Below are positions 43,283 to 51,677 of a DNA stretch of 58,046 nucleotides, in pieces. The position numbers and the translations under genes are program-made. This DNA comes from QYOJ01 sp043810345 (GTDB lineage: Bacteria; Bacteroidota; Bacteroidia; Bacteroidales; FEN-979): the NCBI GenBank assembly GCA_043810345.1, contig JBDROF010000112.1, positions 1-58,046 of the forward strand. The letters run 5' to 3'. Under the pieces are notes generated by a model, which was given only the letters and a program-made list of their open reading frames with translations, ran no database searches and was not told where the DNA came from. The first letter of the stretch is position 1. Each line of letters begins with the position of its first letter.

Positions 43283-43395
43283 TGGCAATGATGTGCAATC
43301 ATGGCAATGATGGCAATGATGGCAATGATGTGCAATGATGGCAATGATGTGCAATGATGTGCAATCATGGCAATGATGTGCAATGATGTGCAATC
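43280..43395. repeat. Array of GATGGCAAT and GATGTGCAAT units
   Basis: Mixed 9- and 10-bp units, the reverse complement of the words at 20508-20622 and 45663-45748. It overlaps both the lgt stop (43280-43282) and the 3' end of the glycosyltransferase on the other strand, whose last residues (AHHCTSLP) and stop it encodes. Confidence 0.93.
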
Positions 43396-44471
43396 CTATT
43401 CTTCAGCTCCCGGTAATCATTGTCGAGCACCATCCCGGGATAGTTTTTTGACATCTCCAGGGCATAAATCAGGTCAAAATCTTTTTGGGGCATAGAGAAA
43501 TAGATTTTTTTGGCCATCAGGTAACGGGCCAGGTACTCCTGTTCGGTTTGACCAGGGGTAGGAATGAAGATGGCTTTCTTCCCCATGGCAGCGATGTCCA
43601 TGATGCTGGAGTAGCCAGAGCGGCAGAGTACGACGAGTGCACGCCGGATATACTCCTGCAGTGTATCCGACGCCAGGTGGGAGAAGATCCGTATATGTTC
43701 TGAAAACAGGCGCTCTTCTTGTCTCTCCGTGATCCCCCTCACAATCACGGTCTGGATATCGGTATGCTGCAATTGCTCCAGCAATATCTCCTCCAGGATG
43801 GTTCGCTGTGGTTCCGGGCCCGATAGAAGCACCAGGACTTCAAACGATGGGATCTCGGTGGAAACGGGTTGATTCATGGCTCCTGAAAACCTCGACATTG
43901 TCCCGATGTAATGAACATGATCCGGTATCCTGTCAGGATGGGAAAGTTCTCCTGCCAGCCCTTTGTGGCTTTCGAAGTCGGGGACCCAGCATTCGTGATA
44001 TTTCCGGATGATGGTGTAAATGAACCGTTGCAGCAGTGGGGAAAATAGGTTCATGTACAGGGGCACCTTGATCTGGAGCTGGTGGGTCATGAAGATCGAA
44101 GGGATATCTGAACTCCATAATCCATATCGGTTGTCGGAGAAAACCAGGTCGATTTCTTGTTCGTTGATGATTTTCCGCAGGAGTTTGTGCTCCTTGCGAA
44201 TCCCACCAAACAGCTTCGGGCCCTGGATCAGCATTTTCAGTGCCATGACCGACCGTTGTGGGTAGATGATATGGGTTCCCGGAAATTTTACGAACTCGAG
44301 CTCCGGAAATTCACGCCGGAGAAATGCCAATGGGCGCCGGTCAGATGCGATCACCACCCGGAACCCCTGAGCGAGAAAATGTCTGATCACGGGAACACAC
44401 CGGGTAGCATGGCCAATACCCCAGTCGAGAGGGCAAACCAATACGCTTTTTTTCTTCTCCCGGCGATCCAT
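43365..44471 (-). CDS. MurG/GT28-like glycosyltransferase
   Basis: A 368-residue GT-B enzyme. The N-terminal half has VLVCPLDWGIGHATRCVPVIRHF, typical of GT28-like UDP-sugar transferases, with a Rossmann-like fold. The C-terminal half shows RRALVVLCRSGYSSIMDIAAMGKKAIFIPTPGQTEQEYLA, the GT28 C-terminal donor-binding block (GYSS...P-x-x-x-x-EQ). It may modify a lipid or cell-wall precursor; it is not MurG itself, whose acceptor motifs are absent. Start: ATG at 44471, divergent from dprA with 102 bases between. The last residues come from the repeat array. Confidence 0.82.
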   Translation of the reverse strand: MDRREKKKSVLVCPLDWGIGHATRCVPVIRHFLAQGFRVVIASDRRPLAFLRREFPELEFVKFPGTHIIYPQRSVMALKMLIQGPKLFGGIRKEHKLLRKIINEQEIDLVFSDNRYGLWSSDIPSIFMTHQLQIKVPLYMNLFSPLLQRFIYTIIRKYHECWVPDFESHKGLAGELSHPDRIPDHVHYIGTMSRFSGAMNQPVSTEIPSFEVLVLLSGPEPQRTILEEILLEQLQHTDIQTVIVRGITERQEERLFSEHIRIFSHLASDTLQEYIRRALVVLCRSGYSSIMDIAAMGKKAIFIPTPGQTEQEYLARYLMAKKIYFSMPQKDFDLIYALEMSKNYPGMVLDNDYRELKNRIAHHCTSLP

Positions 44472-44573
44472 TCTGACAAATATACCCTGTGAATCAGCAG
44501 ATATTGCAAAATTGTGGAAAACTGGGTATTACTTTTTAGCCCTTAACCCGATTAATGGGGTAAACAACAAACG

Positions 44574-45662
44574 ATGCTATTGTATCAGATTGCCCTCTGT
44601 CTTATTCCGGGGATCGGAGATGTGCTGGGTAAAAAGCTGGTGACGATGTGTGGTAGTGCGGAAGCAGTATTCCGCGAGCCAAAACGGATCCTTCAGAAGG
44701 TGAGAGGAGTAGGAGAGGTGTTGAGCCAGGCTGTTGGCGATAAGAAGATCCTGCTGCGGGCCGAACAGGAGATGGGGTTCCTCGACCGGTATGGTATTTC
44801 GTCCCTCTTCTTCCAGGACTCATTCTACCCCAGAAGGCTGACTCACTGCATCGACGGACCTTTGCTGCTCTTCTACAAGGGAAGTGCCAACCTTAACGAA
44901 GCCCGTGTAGTTGGGGTGGTGGGGACCCGGAGCGCCACCGGCTATGGTAAACAGATCTGCAGGGACCTGGTAGCCGGACTGGCAACCCATCGGCCGCTGG
45001 TTGTCAGCGGACTGGCTTATGGGATCGACAGCTGTGCACACCGGGCATCCATGGATGCGGAACTTCCTACAGTGGCGGTGTTGGGTCATGGCCTTGACCG
45101 GATCTACCCTTATGCAAACAGTGCCCTGGCTGAAAAGATGCTCTCCTGTGGGGGATTGCTGACCGAATTTTTCAGTGGAACCAACCCCGACCGGGAGAAC
45201 TTCCCCAAGCGGAACAGGATCATTGCCGGACTTTGTGATGCCCTCATTGTGGTAGAAGCAGCCCGGAAAGGAGGGGCATTGATTACCGCCGACATCGCCA
45301 ACTCCTATAACCGCGACGTGTTTGCCGTCCCCGGGAGAATCGGAGATCCATGGTCAGAAGGTTCCAACTACCTGATACGCACCAACCAGGCCCATCTGCT
45401 GCAGACCTCTGAAAACGTGGAGTATATCATGGGATGGAGAGAGCCTGAACGGAAACAGGCTACGCAACGGAAGATCTTCCTGGAGATGACCCCCGACGAA
45501 GAGTTGATCGTGCGGTACCTGGAAAAGGTGAAAAGCTGTGGCATCGATGAGATCATGCTACAGACACATATCTCCACCAGCAAAGTCTCAGCGGCATTGC
45601 TGAATCTTGAATTTGAGGGGATTCTGAAGAGCCTGCCCGGGAAAATTTACCAGCTATCCTAA
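44574..45662 (+). CDS. dprA: DNA processing protein DprA
   Basis: A 362-residue protein that loads RecA on incoming single-stranded DNA during natural transformation. The N-terminal helix-hairpin-helix region (LIPGIGDVLGKKL, VRGVGEVL) precedes the Rossmann fold with VVGTRSATGYG, SGLAYGIDSCAH, GHGLDRIYP and GALITADIA. The C-terminal winged-helix DML1-like domain (SCGIDEIMLQTHISTSKVSAALLNLEFEG) is present. It suggests competence or a role in recombination. The TAA stop is followed at once by a repeat array. Confidence 0.95.
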   Translation: MLLYQIALCLIPGIGDVLGKKLVTMCGSAEAVFREPKRILQKVRGVGEVLSQAVGDKKILLRAEQEMGFLDRYGISSLFFQDSFYPRRLTHCIDGPLLLFYKGSANLNEARVVGVVGTRSATGYGKQICRDLVAGLATHRPLVVSGLAYGIDSCAHRASMDAELPTVAVLGHGLDRIYPYANSALAEKMLSCGGLLTEFFSGTNPDRENFPKRNRIIAGLCDALIVVEAARKGGALITADIANSYNRDVFAVPGRIGDPWSEGSNYLIRTNQAHLLQTSENVEYIMGWREPERKQATQRKIFLEMTPDEELIVRYLEKVKSCGIDEIMLQTHISTSKVSAALLNLEFEGILKSLPGKIYQLS

Positions 45663-45748
45663 TTGCTATCATTGCGCATCATTGCACATCATTGCGCATC
45701 ATTGCGCATCATTGCGCATCATTGCACATCATTGCGCATCATTGCCAT
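45663..45748. repeat. Array of ATTGCGCATC and ATTGCACATC
   Basis: About eight 10-bp units with the words found at 20508-20622. The array starts directly after the dprA stop codon. Confidence 0.92.
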
Positions 45749-45779
45749 TATTTCGCTATTTCGCTACCTCGCTACCTAG
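45749..45779. repeat. 8-bp array TTCGCTAT / CTCGCTAC
   Basis: About four 8-bp units (TTCGCTAT, TTCGCTAC, CTCGCTAC). The reverse complement of these words forms the array at 55069-55119. The stop codon of the PrsW-like gene (45778-45776) is inside it. Confidence 0.85.
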
Positions 45780-46462
45780 ATCTTATCCAATGGCTCGGGC
45801 TTGGTAAAGGCGGCTTTTATCCCCAGGATAAAGACGATGACTGTTGACCCAAAAGCAAAGAGACTAAGGAGTTTGAAGTCTTTCGTAAGAAGGCAGAAGT
45901 TGAAGAGTCCGTGGAAAAAGGCGGCTGCAAACAGGCCGGTCATGTTGTAGACAAACCTCGACTTGAGGAACTTGGCCATCCCCACATAGAATCCCATGAT
46001 CACGGCAAAGATCAGGTTGGCCGGAACGAAGACAAATGCATACAGGGTTTCCGGGAAGAGGGAGCGAATGCCCAGGGGATCGAGGATGAAGAGGAGAATC
46101 CGGATGGTTGAAAAGCCCAGTGCCACCATGATGGAGAAGGTGATCCCGTGGATGGGTTTATCGATGATCTCTTTGGGGATGATCAGGTATCTGTAAATTA
46201 TGTACATCCCTAATTCGGCAGCAAAGCCCACGGTGACAAAAGAATAAAAGAGGGTGCGTTTGAGGTTCCGGAGTTCGTTCAGACCAAGCCACGAGGAGAG
46301 GTACTGGGCTGCTACCAGGATGAGAATCCCCAGCATGCCCAGGAAAAAACTGTTCACAAGCAGCAAAGAGAATGCTTTTCCATTCCGGCGGTAAAAATAA
46401 TAATACAACACACCTGCAATCACAGGTGCAAACCCCAGGGTGATATACACTAGTGGTCTCAT
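45776..46462 (-). CDS. PrsW-like membrane protein, possibly a degenerate intramembrane protease
   Basis: About 228 residues and seven hydrophobic segments. The layout resembles PrsW: a conserved acidic/helix block (TVGFAAELGMYIIYRYLI), a HGITFSIMVALGFS segment, and FFHGLFNFCLL near the end with a His. PrsW proteases normally have EE in the first block; here it is AE, so one metal-site Glu is missing. I chose ATG 46462 because a consensus promoter at 46490-46520 on the same strand rules out the earlier TTG at 46492. Function may be signalling or a structural role. The gene is convergent with dprA across two repeat arrays. Confidence 0.65.
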   Translation of the reverse strand: MRPLVYITLGFAPVIAGVLYYYFYRRNGKAFSLLLVNSFFLGMLGILILVAAQYLSSWLGLNELRNLKRTLFYSFVTVGFAAELGMYIIYRYLIIPKEIIDKPIHGITFSIMVALGFSTIRILLFILDPLGIRSLFPETLYAFVFVPANLIFAVIMGFYVGMAKFLKSRFVYNMTGLFAAAFFHGLFNFCLLTKDFKLLSLFAFGSTVIVFILGIKAAFTKPEPLDKI

Positions 46463-46489
46463 GCTAACTGGATTGGTGATTCTAATGTT

Positions 46490-46520
46490 CAAATGTAAGA
46501 TATTTTATAACTTTACCAAA
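46490..46520 (-). promoter_or_regulatory. Consensus promoter of the PrsW-like gene
   Basis: On the minus strand TTTG (46520-46517), 19 bases, then TACATTTG (46497-46490), an exact TTTG-N19-TAnnTTTG. The predicted start is near 46483, 21 bases before the ATG. The divergent cupin gene begins 26 bases on the other side, so regulation may be shared. Confidence 0.75.
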
Positions 46521-46545
46521 TAATTTCTTTTCAATTAATCTGAAC

Positions 46546-46815
46546 ATGAGTAAGGTTAAGATCCAAAAACTAACCGAGGAGGAAATCAGGCAACAAGGCA
46601 TCCGGCAGTGGCCGGTATGGGCCAAAGAGGTGTCCCGTTTTGACTGGACCTATTATGGAGAGGAGCAATGCCTGTTCCTGGAAGGGGATGTGGTAATTGA
46701 GACGAAAGAGGGCAAATTCCATATCGAGCCCGGTGATTTCGTGACTTTTGAACAGGGGCTTGACTGCATCTGGGATATCCGAAAACCGGTGAAGAAGCAC
46801 TACAATTTCCCCTGA
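46546..46815 (+). CDS. Small cupin-domain protein
   Basis: An 89-residue single-domain protein of the Cupin_3 type. The core is EVSRFDWTYYGEEQCLFLEGDVVIE followed by IEPGDFVTFEQGLDCIWDI, with the PGD turn typical of cupins. No His pair for classical metal binding is clear; the acidic Glu residues are conserved. Such proteins often bind small ligands or act as modifiers of sugars; no function can be given. It lies one base before the TTG start of rsgA, so it is probably in the same transcript. Confidence 0.8.
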   Translation: MSKVKIQKLTEEEIRQQGIRQWPVWAKEVSRFDWTYYGEEQCLFLEGDVVIETKEGKFHIEPGDFVTFEQGLDCIWDIRKPVKKHYNFP

Positions 46816-46816
46816 T

Positions 46817-47755
46817 TTGACAGCTGAGAAGAGAAACGTAGAAGGGCTGGTGGAGAAGTCAACCGGGAGCTGGGTCTATGTGCGGAGCCGGGAGGGAAAG
46901 AGAGTCCCCTGCCGGGTCAAGGGCCGCTTCCGCATCCAGGGCATCCGTACCACCAACCCGGTTGCCATTGGGGATCACGTGGAGTTTACTTTGCTTCAGG
47001 GGGAAGAGGAGGGAGTGATCCATCGGATCCTTCCCCGCGACAACTACATCATCCGCAAGGCGACCAAACTATCCCGGGAAGCTCATATCATCGCGGCAAA
47101 CCTCGATCACGCTTACCTGATAGTGACCCTTGCCAATCCCCGGACATCCACCGGATTCATCGACCGCTTCCTGGTGACAGCTACCGGTTATTTCATCTCT
47201 GCCAGCCTGATATTCAACAAACTGGATATTTATAACGAAGAAGAACTGCACCGGTTGGAGGAGCTGTCCCGGATATACCAGAAGGCCGGCTATCCGTGTT
47301 ATGCAGTTTCTGCTTTGCGTGGCGACCATGTTGATCAAGTCAGGGATCTATTAAAAGAGAAGGTCAGTCTTTTTGCCGGTCACTCCGGCTCTGGCAAATC
47401 TGCCCTGATCCAGGCGATAGATCCCAAACTGAACCCCCGCATCGGGGAACTCTCTGAAGTCCACAGAAAAGGCATGCATACCACAACGTTCGCTGAGATG
47501 TACGAACTGGAAGGCGGGGGCTTTATCATCGACACCCCGGGCATCAAGGAGTTTGGGCTGGTTCACTTTGAAGCGACCGAAATCCACCGGTGTTTTCCGG
47601 AAATGGATCGTCTTCTGCCCCAGTGCCAGTACAGCAACTGTACCCATGTACATGAACCAGGATGTGCGGTAAAACAGGCACTGATATCGGGAGAAGTCAG
47701 CGAGATGCGATATAATAGCTATCTTAGCATCCTGAACGACGACAGCAAACGATAA
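46817..47755 (+). CDS. rsgA: Ribosome small subunit-dependent GTPase A
   Basis: A 312-residue circularly permuted GTPase that helps mature the 30S subunit. The OB fold comes first (GSWVYVRSREGKRVPC). The G domain order is permuted: G4 FNKLDIY, then G1 GHSGSGKSAL, then G3 DTPGIKEFG. The zinc finger follows (CQYSNCTHVHEPGC). The G1 loop usually reads GPSGVGKSSL; here it has His and Ser at two positions. The start is TTG at 46817, one base after the cupin stop, and no ATG is in frame nearby. Confidence 0.95.
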   Translation: MTAEKRNVEGLVEKSTGSWVYVRSREGKRVPCRVKGRFRIQGIRTTNPVAIGDHVEFTLLQGEEEGVIHRILPRDNYIIRKATKLSREAHIIAANLDHAYLIVTLANPRTSTGFIDRFLVTATGYFISASLIFNKLDIYNEEELHRLEELSRIYQKAGYPCYAVSALRGDHVDQVRDLLKEKVSLFAGHSGSGKSALIQAIDPKLNPRIGELSEVHRKGMHTTTFAEMYELEGGGFIIDTPGIKEFGLVHFEATEIHRCFPEMDRLLPQCQYSNCTHVHEPGCAVKQALISGEVSEMRYNSYLSILNDDSKR

Positions 47756-47760
47756 TTCCC

Positions 47761-48426
47761 ATGATCGCCCGCGACCTGATCACCGATTTTCTGACCCCCC
47801 TGAAGACATCCGACAGCGGCACCCTGGCTTTAGGGATGATGGATGAATACCGGGTTTCCCATATGCCCATTGTCAACAATACGGATTTCCTGGGAATGGT
47901 CAGTGATGCGGATATCTTCAATCTGAATGCCTTTGACGATCCACTGGGAAACCACAATCTGTCGTTGAACAGTGCGTATGTGAAGGAGTTTCAACCTATC
48001 TATGAGGTGATCCAGACCTTTGCAAACCTAAAACTCACCGTCATGGCTGTGGTGGATGAGAAAAACCAGTACCTGGGGGCGATCACCCTGGCTAACCTGG
48101 TGCACCACATGGCGAAAATCACCTCCATCGACACCCAGGGAGGGATCATTGTGTTGGAGATCAATGATAAAGACTACTCACTTTCCCAGATCTGCCAGAT
48201 TGTTGAGTCCAATGACGCCACGGTCCTCAGCGCTTACATCACCTCCTTTCCCGATTCCACCAAACTGGAGGTGACCCTCAAGATAAACCGCCTCGACATT
48301 GGCCCCATCCTCCAGACCTTCAACCGTTACGGGTACCATGTCATTTCCAGCTATTCCAATAAAGATGCTTATTCAGAGACCATTCAGGAACGGTTTGACT
48401 CGTTGATGAATTACCTCAATATTTGA
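47761..48426 (+). CDS. Protein with two CBS domains and an ACT-like tail
   Basis: A 221-residue cytoplasmic protein. CBS1 is at about 1-60 (TSDSGTLALGMMDEYRVSHMPIVNNTDFLGMVSDADIF). CBS2 follows (VIQTFANLKLTVMAVVDEKNQYLGAITLANLVHH). A third segment (about 125-200) with alternating strands and helices (GGIIVLEINDKDYSLSQICQIVES, SFPDSTKLEVTLKINRLDI) looks like an ACT/regulatory fold. CBS pairs bind adenosine nucleotides such as AMP, ATP or SAM. It is 5 bp after rsgA and 9 bp before the Omp85-like gene, and in Bacteroidetes this gene commonly stays next to nadK. Confidence 0.85.
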   Translation: MIARDLITDFLTPLKTSDSGTLALGMMDEYRVSHMPIVNNTDFLGMVSDADIFNLNAFDDPLGNHNLSLNSAYVKEFQPIYEVIQTFANLKLTVMAVVDEKNQYLGAITLANLVHHMAKITSIDTQGGIIVLEINDKDYSLSQICQIVESNDATVLSAYITSFPDSTKLEVTLKINRLDIGPILQTFNRYGYHVISSYSNKDAYSETIQERFDSLMNYLNI

Positions 48427-48435
48427 CGGCACTCT

Positions 48436-49836
48436 ATGAGATCACTCCTGCTGACCGGGCTTCTCCTGTGTATGGGTATCCTTCAGGTCAGGGGGGGAGA
48501 GGACAGCACAACCCTGGTCATCATCGATCGCATCACCCTGGAAGGGAACAAGATCACACATCCGAGGATCATCCTTCGGGAGCTCAGGTTCAGCGCCGGA
48601 GATACTCTTCCTGCTCACCGACTACCCGGATCACTGCAGAGAAGCCGTGAAAATGTGTTCAATACCGCTCTTTTTAACCTGGTGGATCTGGATACCGTGT
48701 GGCTTTCGTCTGCCCCTGTCCACCTGGAAGTGATCGTGAGGGTGATCGAACGGTGGTACATATGGCCCATCCCCTACATCGAATTTCCAAACAGGAACAT
48801 CAATGCCTGGCTGGAGACGTTTGACTTCCGGAAGCTTACCTACGGGCTGAACTTCAATTTTTTCAATGCGCGTGGAAGGAACGAGACACTCACACTACTG
48901 ATCCACCTCGGGTTCAATCAACAGTTTGGGTTTACCTACCAGACTCCCTACCTGGATAAAAGGCAGACCTTAGGCTTTGGTTTTGGCGGAGCCTACAACC
49001 GGAACAGGTCACTCATTACGGGTACTAACGGCAATAAAAGCAACTACCTGGACACAGCAAGTGGAAGCCTCCAGCAGCGGGCTCTCGGATTTGTGGAGGG
49101 GTACTTCAGACCCAATCTTTACAGTTATCATACCCTGACCCTGGGTTACGATTACTACCACTTCGCCGATACATTGCTGAAGGTTCCCGGCTTCCTGGCA
49201 GACAGCACCGCCGATCAATCCTTCTTCACCCTTTATTACAAATACAAGCTGGATCACCGGGATGTGCGGTACTATCCCTTAAAGGGATTCTATTTTGACC
49301 TGGAATTGACCAAACAGGGCTTTGCTGCAGCACCGGTAAACCTCTTTAGCATCCAGTCGGCTTTCCGGAAATACTGGAGGTTCACCGAACGCTGGTACCT
49401 GGCTGCCGGAGCAACAGCCAGGTGGTCGTGGCCAGAAAATCAACCCTTCTTTCTGCAGCGAGGAGTAGGGTATGGTCGTGATATCATCCGGGGATTTGAA
49501 TACTATTCGATCAAAGGTTCCTGGTTCGGGCTGGTGAAGACGAACCTCAAGTTTGCCCTCATCAAACCACGGATCATAAAAATCCAGTTCATTCGTACTC
49601 CGAAATTCGGGATTATCCCCTACGGTTTGTTTCTGAACCTCTTTGTGGATGCAGGGTATATAAATAATTCGGTGGGCCGGGTGAAGCAGAATAATCCCCT
49701 GGTCAACACCTTCCTTGCCGGTACCGGCTTAAGTATCGATTTAGTCACCTATTACGACATTGTACTGGATCTCAATTTTGCCATCAACAGCCTGGGTGAA
49801 CCGGGGATCTACATCCATTTCATCGCGCCGATCTAG
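48436..49836 (+). CDS. BamA/TamA-family outer-membrane protein with one POTRA domain
   Basis: A 466-residue protein with signal peptide (MRSLLLTGLLLCMGILQVRG). A single POTRA-like domain follows (IIDRITLEGNKITHPRIILRELRF with a second half FNLVDLDTVW...VHLEVIVRVIERW). The rest is a D15-type barrel (GRNETLTLLIHLGFNQQFG, YYPLKGFYFDLELTKQGF, QRGVGYGRDIIRGFEYYSI) that ends AINSLGEPGIYIHFIAPI. It is a small Omp85 relative distinct from BamA and TamL in this window; its role is unknown, maybe a specialised insertase or transporter. Confidence 0.85.
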   Translation: MRSLLLTGLLLCMGILQVRGGEDSTTLVIIDRITLEGNKITHPRIILRELRFSAGDTLPAHRLPGSLQRSRENVFNTALFNLVDLDTVWLSSAPVHLEVIVRVIERWYIWPIPYIEFPNRNINAWLETFDFRKLTYGLNFNFFNARGRNETLTLLIHLGFNQQFGFTYQTPYLDKRQTLGFGFGGAYNRNRSLITGTNGNKSNYLDTASGSLQQRALGFVEGYFRPNLYSYHTLTLGYDYYHFADTLLKVPGFLADSTADQSFFTLYYKYKLDHRDVRYYPLKGFYFDLELTKQGFAAAPVNLFSIQSAFRKYWRFTERWYLAAGATARWSWPENQPFFLQRGVGYGRDIIRGFEYYSIKGSWFGLVKTNLKFALIKPRIIKIQFIRTPKFGIIPYGLFLNLFVDAGYINNSVGRVKQNNPLVNTFLAGTGLSIDLVTYYDIVLDLNFAINSLGEPGIYIHFIAPI

Positions 49837-49841
49837 TCCCG

Positions 49842-49872
49842 TTGGGTTTTCCGGAAAAAGGGAGTATCTTTG
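49842..49872 (+). promoter_or_regulatory. Promoter of nadK
   Basis: TTGG (49842-49845), 19 bases, then TATCTTTG (49865-49872), an exact -7 match. The ATG of nadK is 23 bases after the -7 box. Confidence 0.6.
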
Positions 49873-49895
49873 CGCCTTGAAATTCAGAACCATCA

Positions 49896-50774
49896 ATGAA
49901 TTTAGCACTCTTTGGCCGGGCGGTCACGGACCAGGTGCTTCCCTACCTGCAGGAGTTCATTCAACGACTGGAGAAGATAAACGGAAAAACCTGGATTTAT
50001 AAGCCTTTTTACGAGCAGCTGGAAGGGCGGATCCGGTTTGCCACGAGCCCAGGTCTCTTTCTTCAGGCTTCCGATCTACATGAAAAGGTCGATTTTCTCT
50101 GTACCATCGGCGGTGACGGGACCATCCTTGATGCCGTAGCCCTGACTGGGAACAGCGGGATTCCCATCATCGGCATCAACATGGGAAGGCTGGGATTTCT
50201 AACCAGTATTTCGAAAGATGAAATCCTCCCTGCGATGGAGGAAATTCTTGCTCGCAGGTACATACTCGAACCCAGGGCATTGCTGCAAATTCACGAGCCA
50301 CAAGAGCTGTTTGGCGACTTCCCTTATGCCCTGAATGATCTTACTATTTACCGAAGTGATCAGTTGACGATGCTGACCATCCGCACTTACATCAACGATG
50401 AGTTTCTGAATTCTTACTGGGCGGATGGCTTGATCGTATCTACACCCACCGGGTCCACAGCCTATTCATTGAGCTGTACAGGTCCGATCCTGACCCCCGG
50501 ATCAGAGAATTTTGTCATCACGCCGATTGCCAGCCACAACCTCACCGTGAGACCGATCGTGATCAGGGATGACTCCCGGATCAGAATAGTCGTAGAGGGA
50601 ACCGGGGAGGAGTTTTTCGTTGCCATGGATTCAAGGAAAACGAAGGTTAAGACCGGAGGTGAACTGATCATCACCAAGGCCGGATTCCATGTCCAGCTGG
50701 TCCGGTTACCCGAACGCCATTTTTTCAAGACCATCCGTGAGAAACTTAACTGGGGGTTGGATGCAAGGAATTGA
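49896..50774 (+). CDS. nadK: NAD kinase
   Basis: A 292-residue enzyme that phosphorylates NAD to NADP. The signature GGDGT is at residues 72-76, with NMGRLGFL, the NE-like region LNDLTIYRS (Asn-Asp as in family), TPTGSTAYSLSCTGPIL, and NLTVRPIV in the C-terminal beta domain. The start is ATG 49896. Its TGA stop (50772-50774) overlaps the first base of a heptamer array. Own promoter upstream. Confidence 0.96.
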   Translation: MNLALFGRAVTDQVLPYLQEFIQRLEKINGKTWIYKPFYEQLEGRIRFATSPGLFLQASDLHEKVDFLCTIGGDGTILDAVALTGNSGIPIIGINMGRLGFLTSISKDEILPAMEEILARRYILEPRALLQIHEPQELFGDFPYALNDLTIYRSDQLTMLTIRTYINDEFLNSYWADGLIVSTPTGSTAYSLSCTGPILTPGSENFVITPIASHNLTVRPIVIRDDSRIRIVVEGTGEEFFVAMDSRKTKVKTGGELIITKAGFHVQLVRLPERHFFKTIREKLNWGLDARN

Positions 50775-50806
50775 ATTACGAATTACGAATTACGAATTAC
50801 GAATTA
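50773..50806. repeat. Heptamer array GAATTAC
   Basis: Four perfect GAATTAC units and a partial one, starting inside the nadK stop codon. Same unit as the array at 39100-39157. Confidence 0.95.
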
Positions 50807-50867
50807 AGGTACATTTCTTCAATAATTTCCCAAAATTGTCGTTAATGAGATGTCTGAGCATACGGGT

Positions 50868-51662
50868 ATGAGATTTTCTTTTATTTTGTTTTTTTCCGTT
50901 TTCTTTGTTTCTGCCGGCTCTGCCCAGGATATGGAGATAGGCATTTTTGGAGGCGGATCCTATTACCTGGGAGATGTCAATCCCTCGAATCATTTTAAGG
51001 GAACTCAGGTAGCCTATGGAGTCCTTGCACGGTATAACTTCGATAGCAGGTGGGCGGTGAAATTAAGCGGTACACGCGGCAAGGTCACCGGCAACTCTGC
51101 CGGCACCTGGTTCCTGCCCGATCGCAACCTGCAGTTTGAGAGCCCGGTTACCGACATCTCGGCAGTGGCGGAGTTTAACTTCCTGTCCTATTTTACCGGG
51201 AGCAGACGGAACTTCATTACCCCATACGTATTTGCAGGCGTCGGAATGTTCTTTTTCAAGCCAACATCCGGTGGTGTGGAACTACAGCCACTTGGGACGG
51301 AGGGACAACAGGTGGGGTATGACGGACGGAAACCCTATTCCCTCACCGGATTCAACATCCCTTTTGGGTTGGGTGTCAAGGTTGGTATCAGCAGGAAAAT
51401 CGGGATAGCACTTTTCTGGGAGATGCATAAAACGTTCTCTGATTACCTCGACGATATCAGTACAACCTATTACCTCGATGGGGCGTCGATCGATCCGAAT
51501 GACCCGGAGCAATACCTCTCCGACCCCACCATGGGTTACCTGCCGGGTATGCAGAGAGGAAACTCGAGGGACCAGGATTGGTATTCTTTTTACGGTATCA
51601 CAATAACTTATAAATTTGCAGTCGACCAAAGCAAACGCTGCAAGGATGTGTACGATTTTTAA
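50868..51662 (+). CDS. porG: T9SS outer-membrane protein PorG-like (DUF6089)
   Basis: A 264-residue exported barrel. Signal peptide MRFSFILFFSVFFVSAGSAQ, then DMEIGIFGGGSYYLGDVNP, typical of DUF6089/PorG, and strands YVFAGVGMFFFKP, FNIPFGLGVKVGISRKIG, YSFYGITITYKFA. In Porphyromonas PorG binds the PorK-PorN ring of T9SS at the outer membrane. Order porG-uppS-bamA-skp-skp matches the Porphyromonas locus, which supports the name. ATG at 50868 starts the signal peptide; ATG at 50850 adds six residues and is possible. Confidence 0.78.
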   Translation: MRFSFILFFSVFFVSAGSAQDMEIGIFGGGSYYLGDVNPSNHFKGTQVAYGVLARYNFDSRWAVKLSGTRGKVTGNSAGTWFLPDRNLQFESPVTDISAVAEFNFLSYFTGSRRNFITPYVFAGVGMFFFKPTSGGVELQPLGTEGQQVGYDGRKPYSLTGFNIPFGLGVKVGISRKIGIALFWEMHKTFSDYLDDISTTYYLDGASIDPNDPEQYLSDPTMGYLPGMQRGNSRDQDWYSFYGITITYKFAVDQSKRCKDVYDF

Positions 51663-51677
51663 TTTGATATTGCCTTC

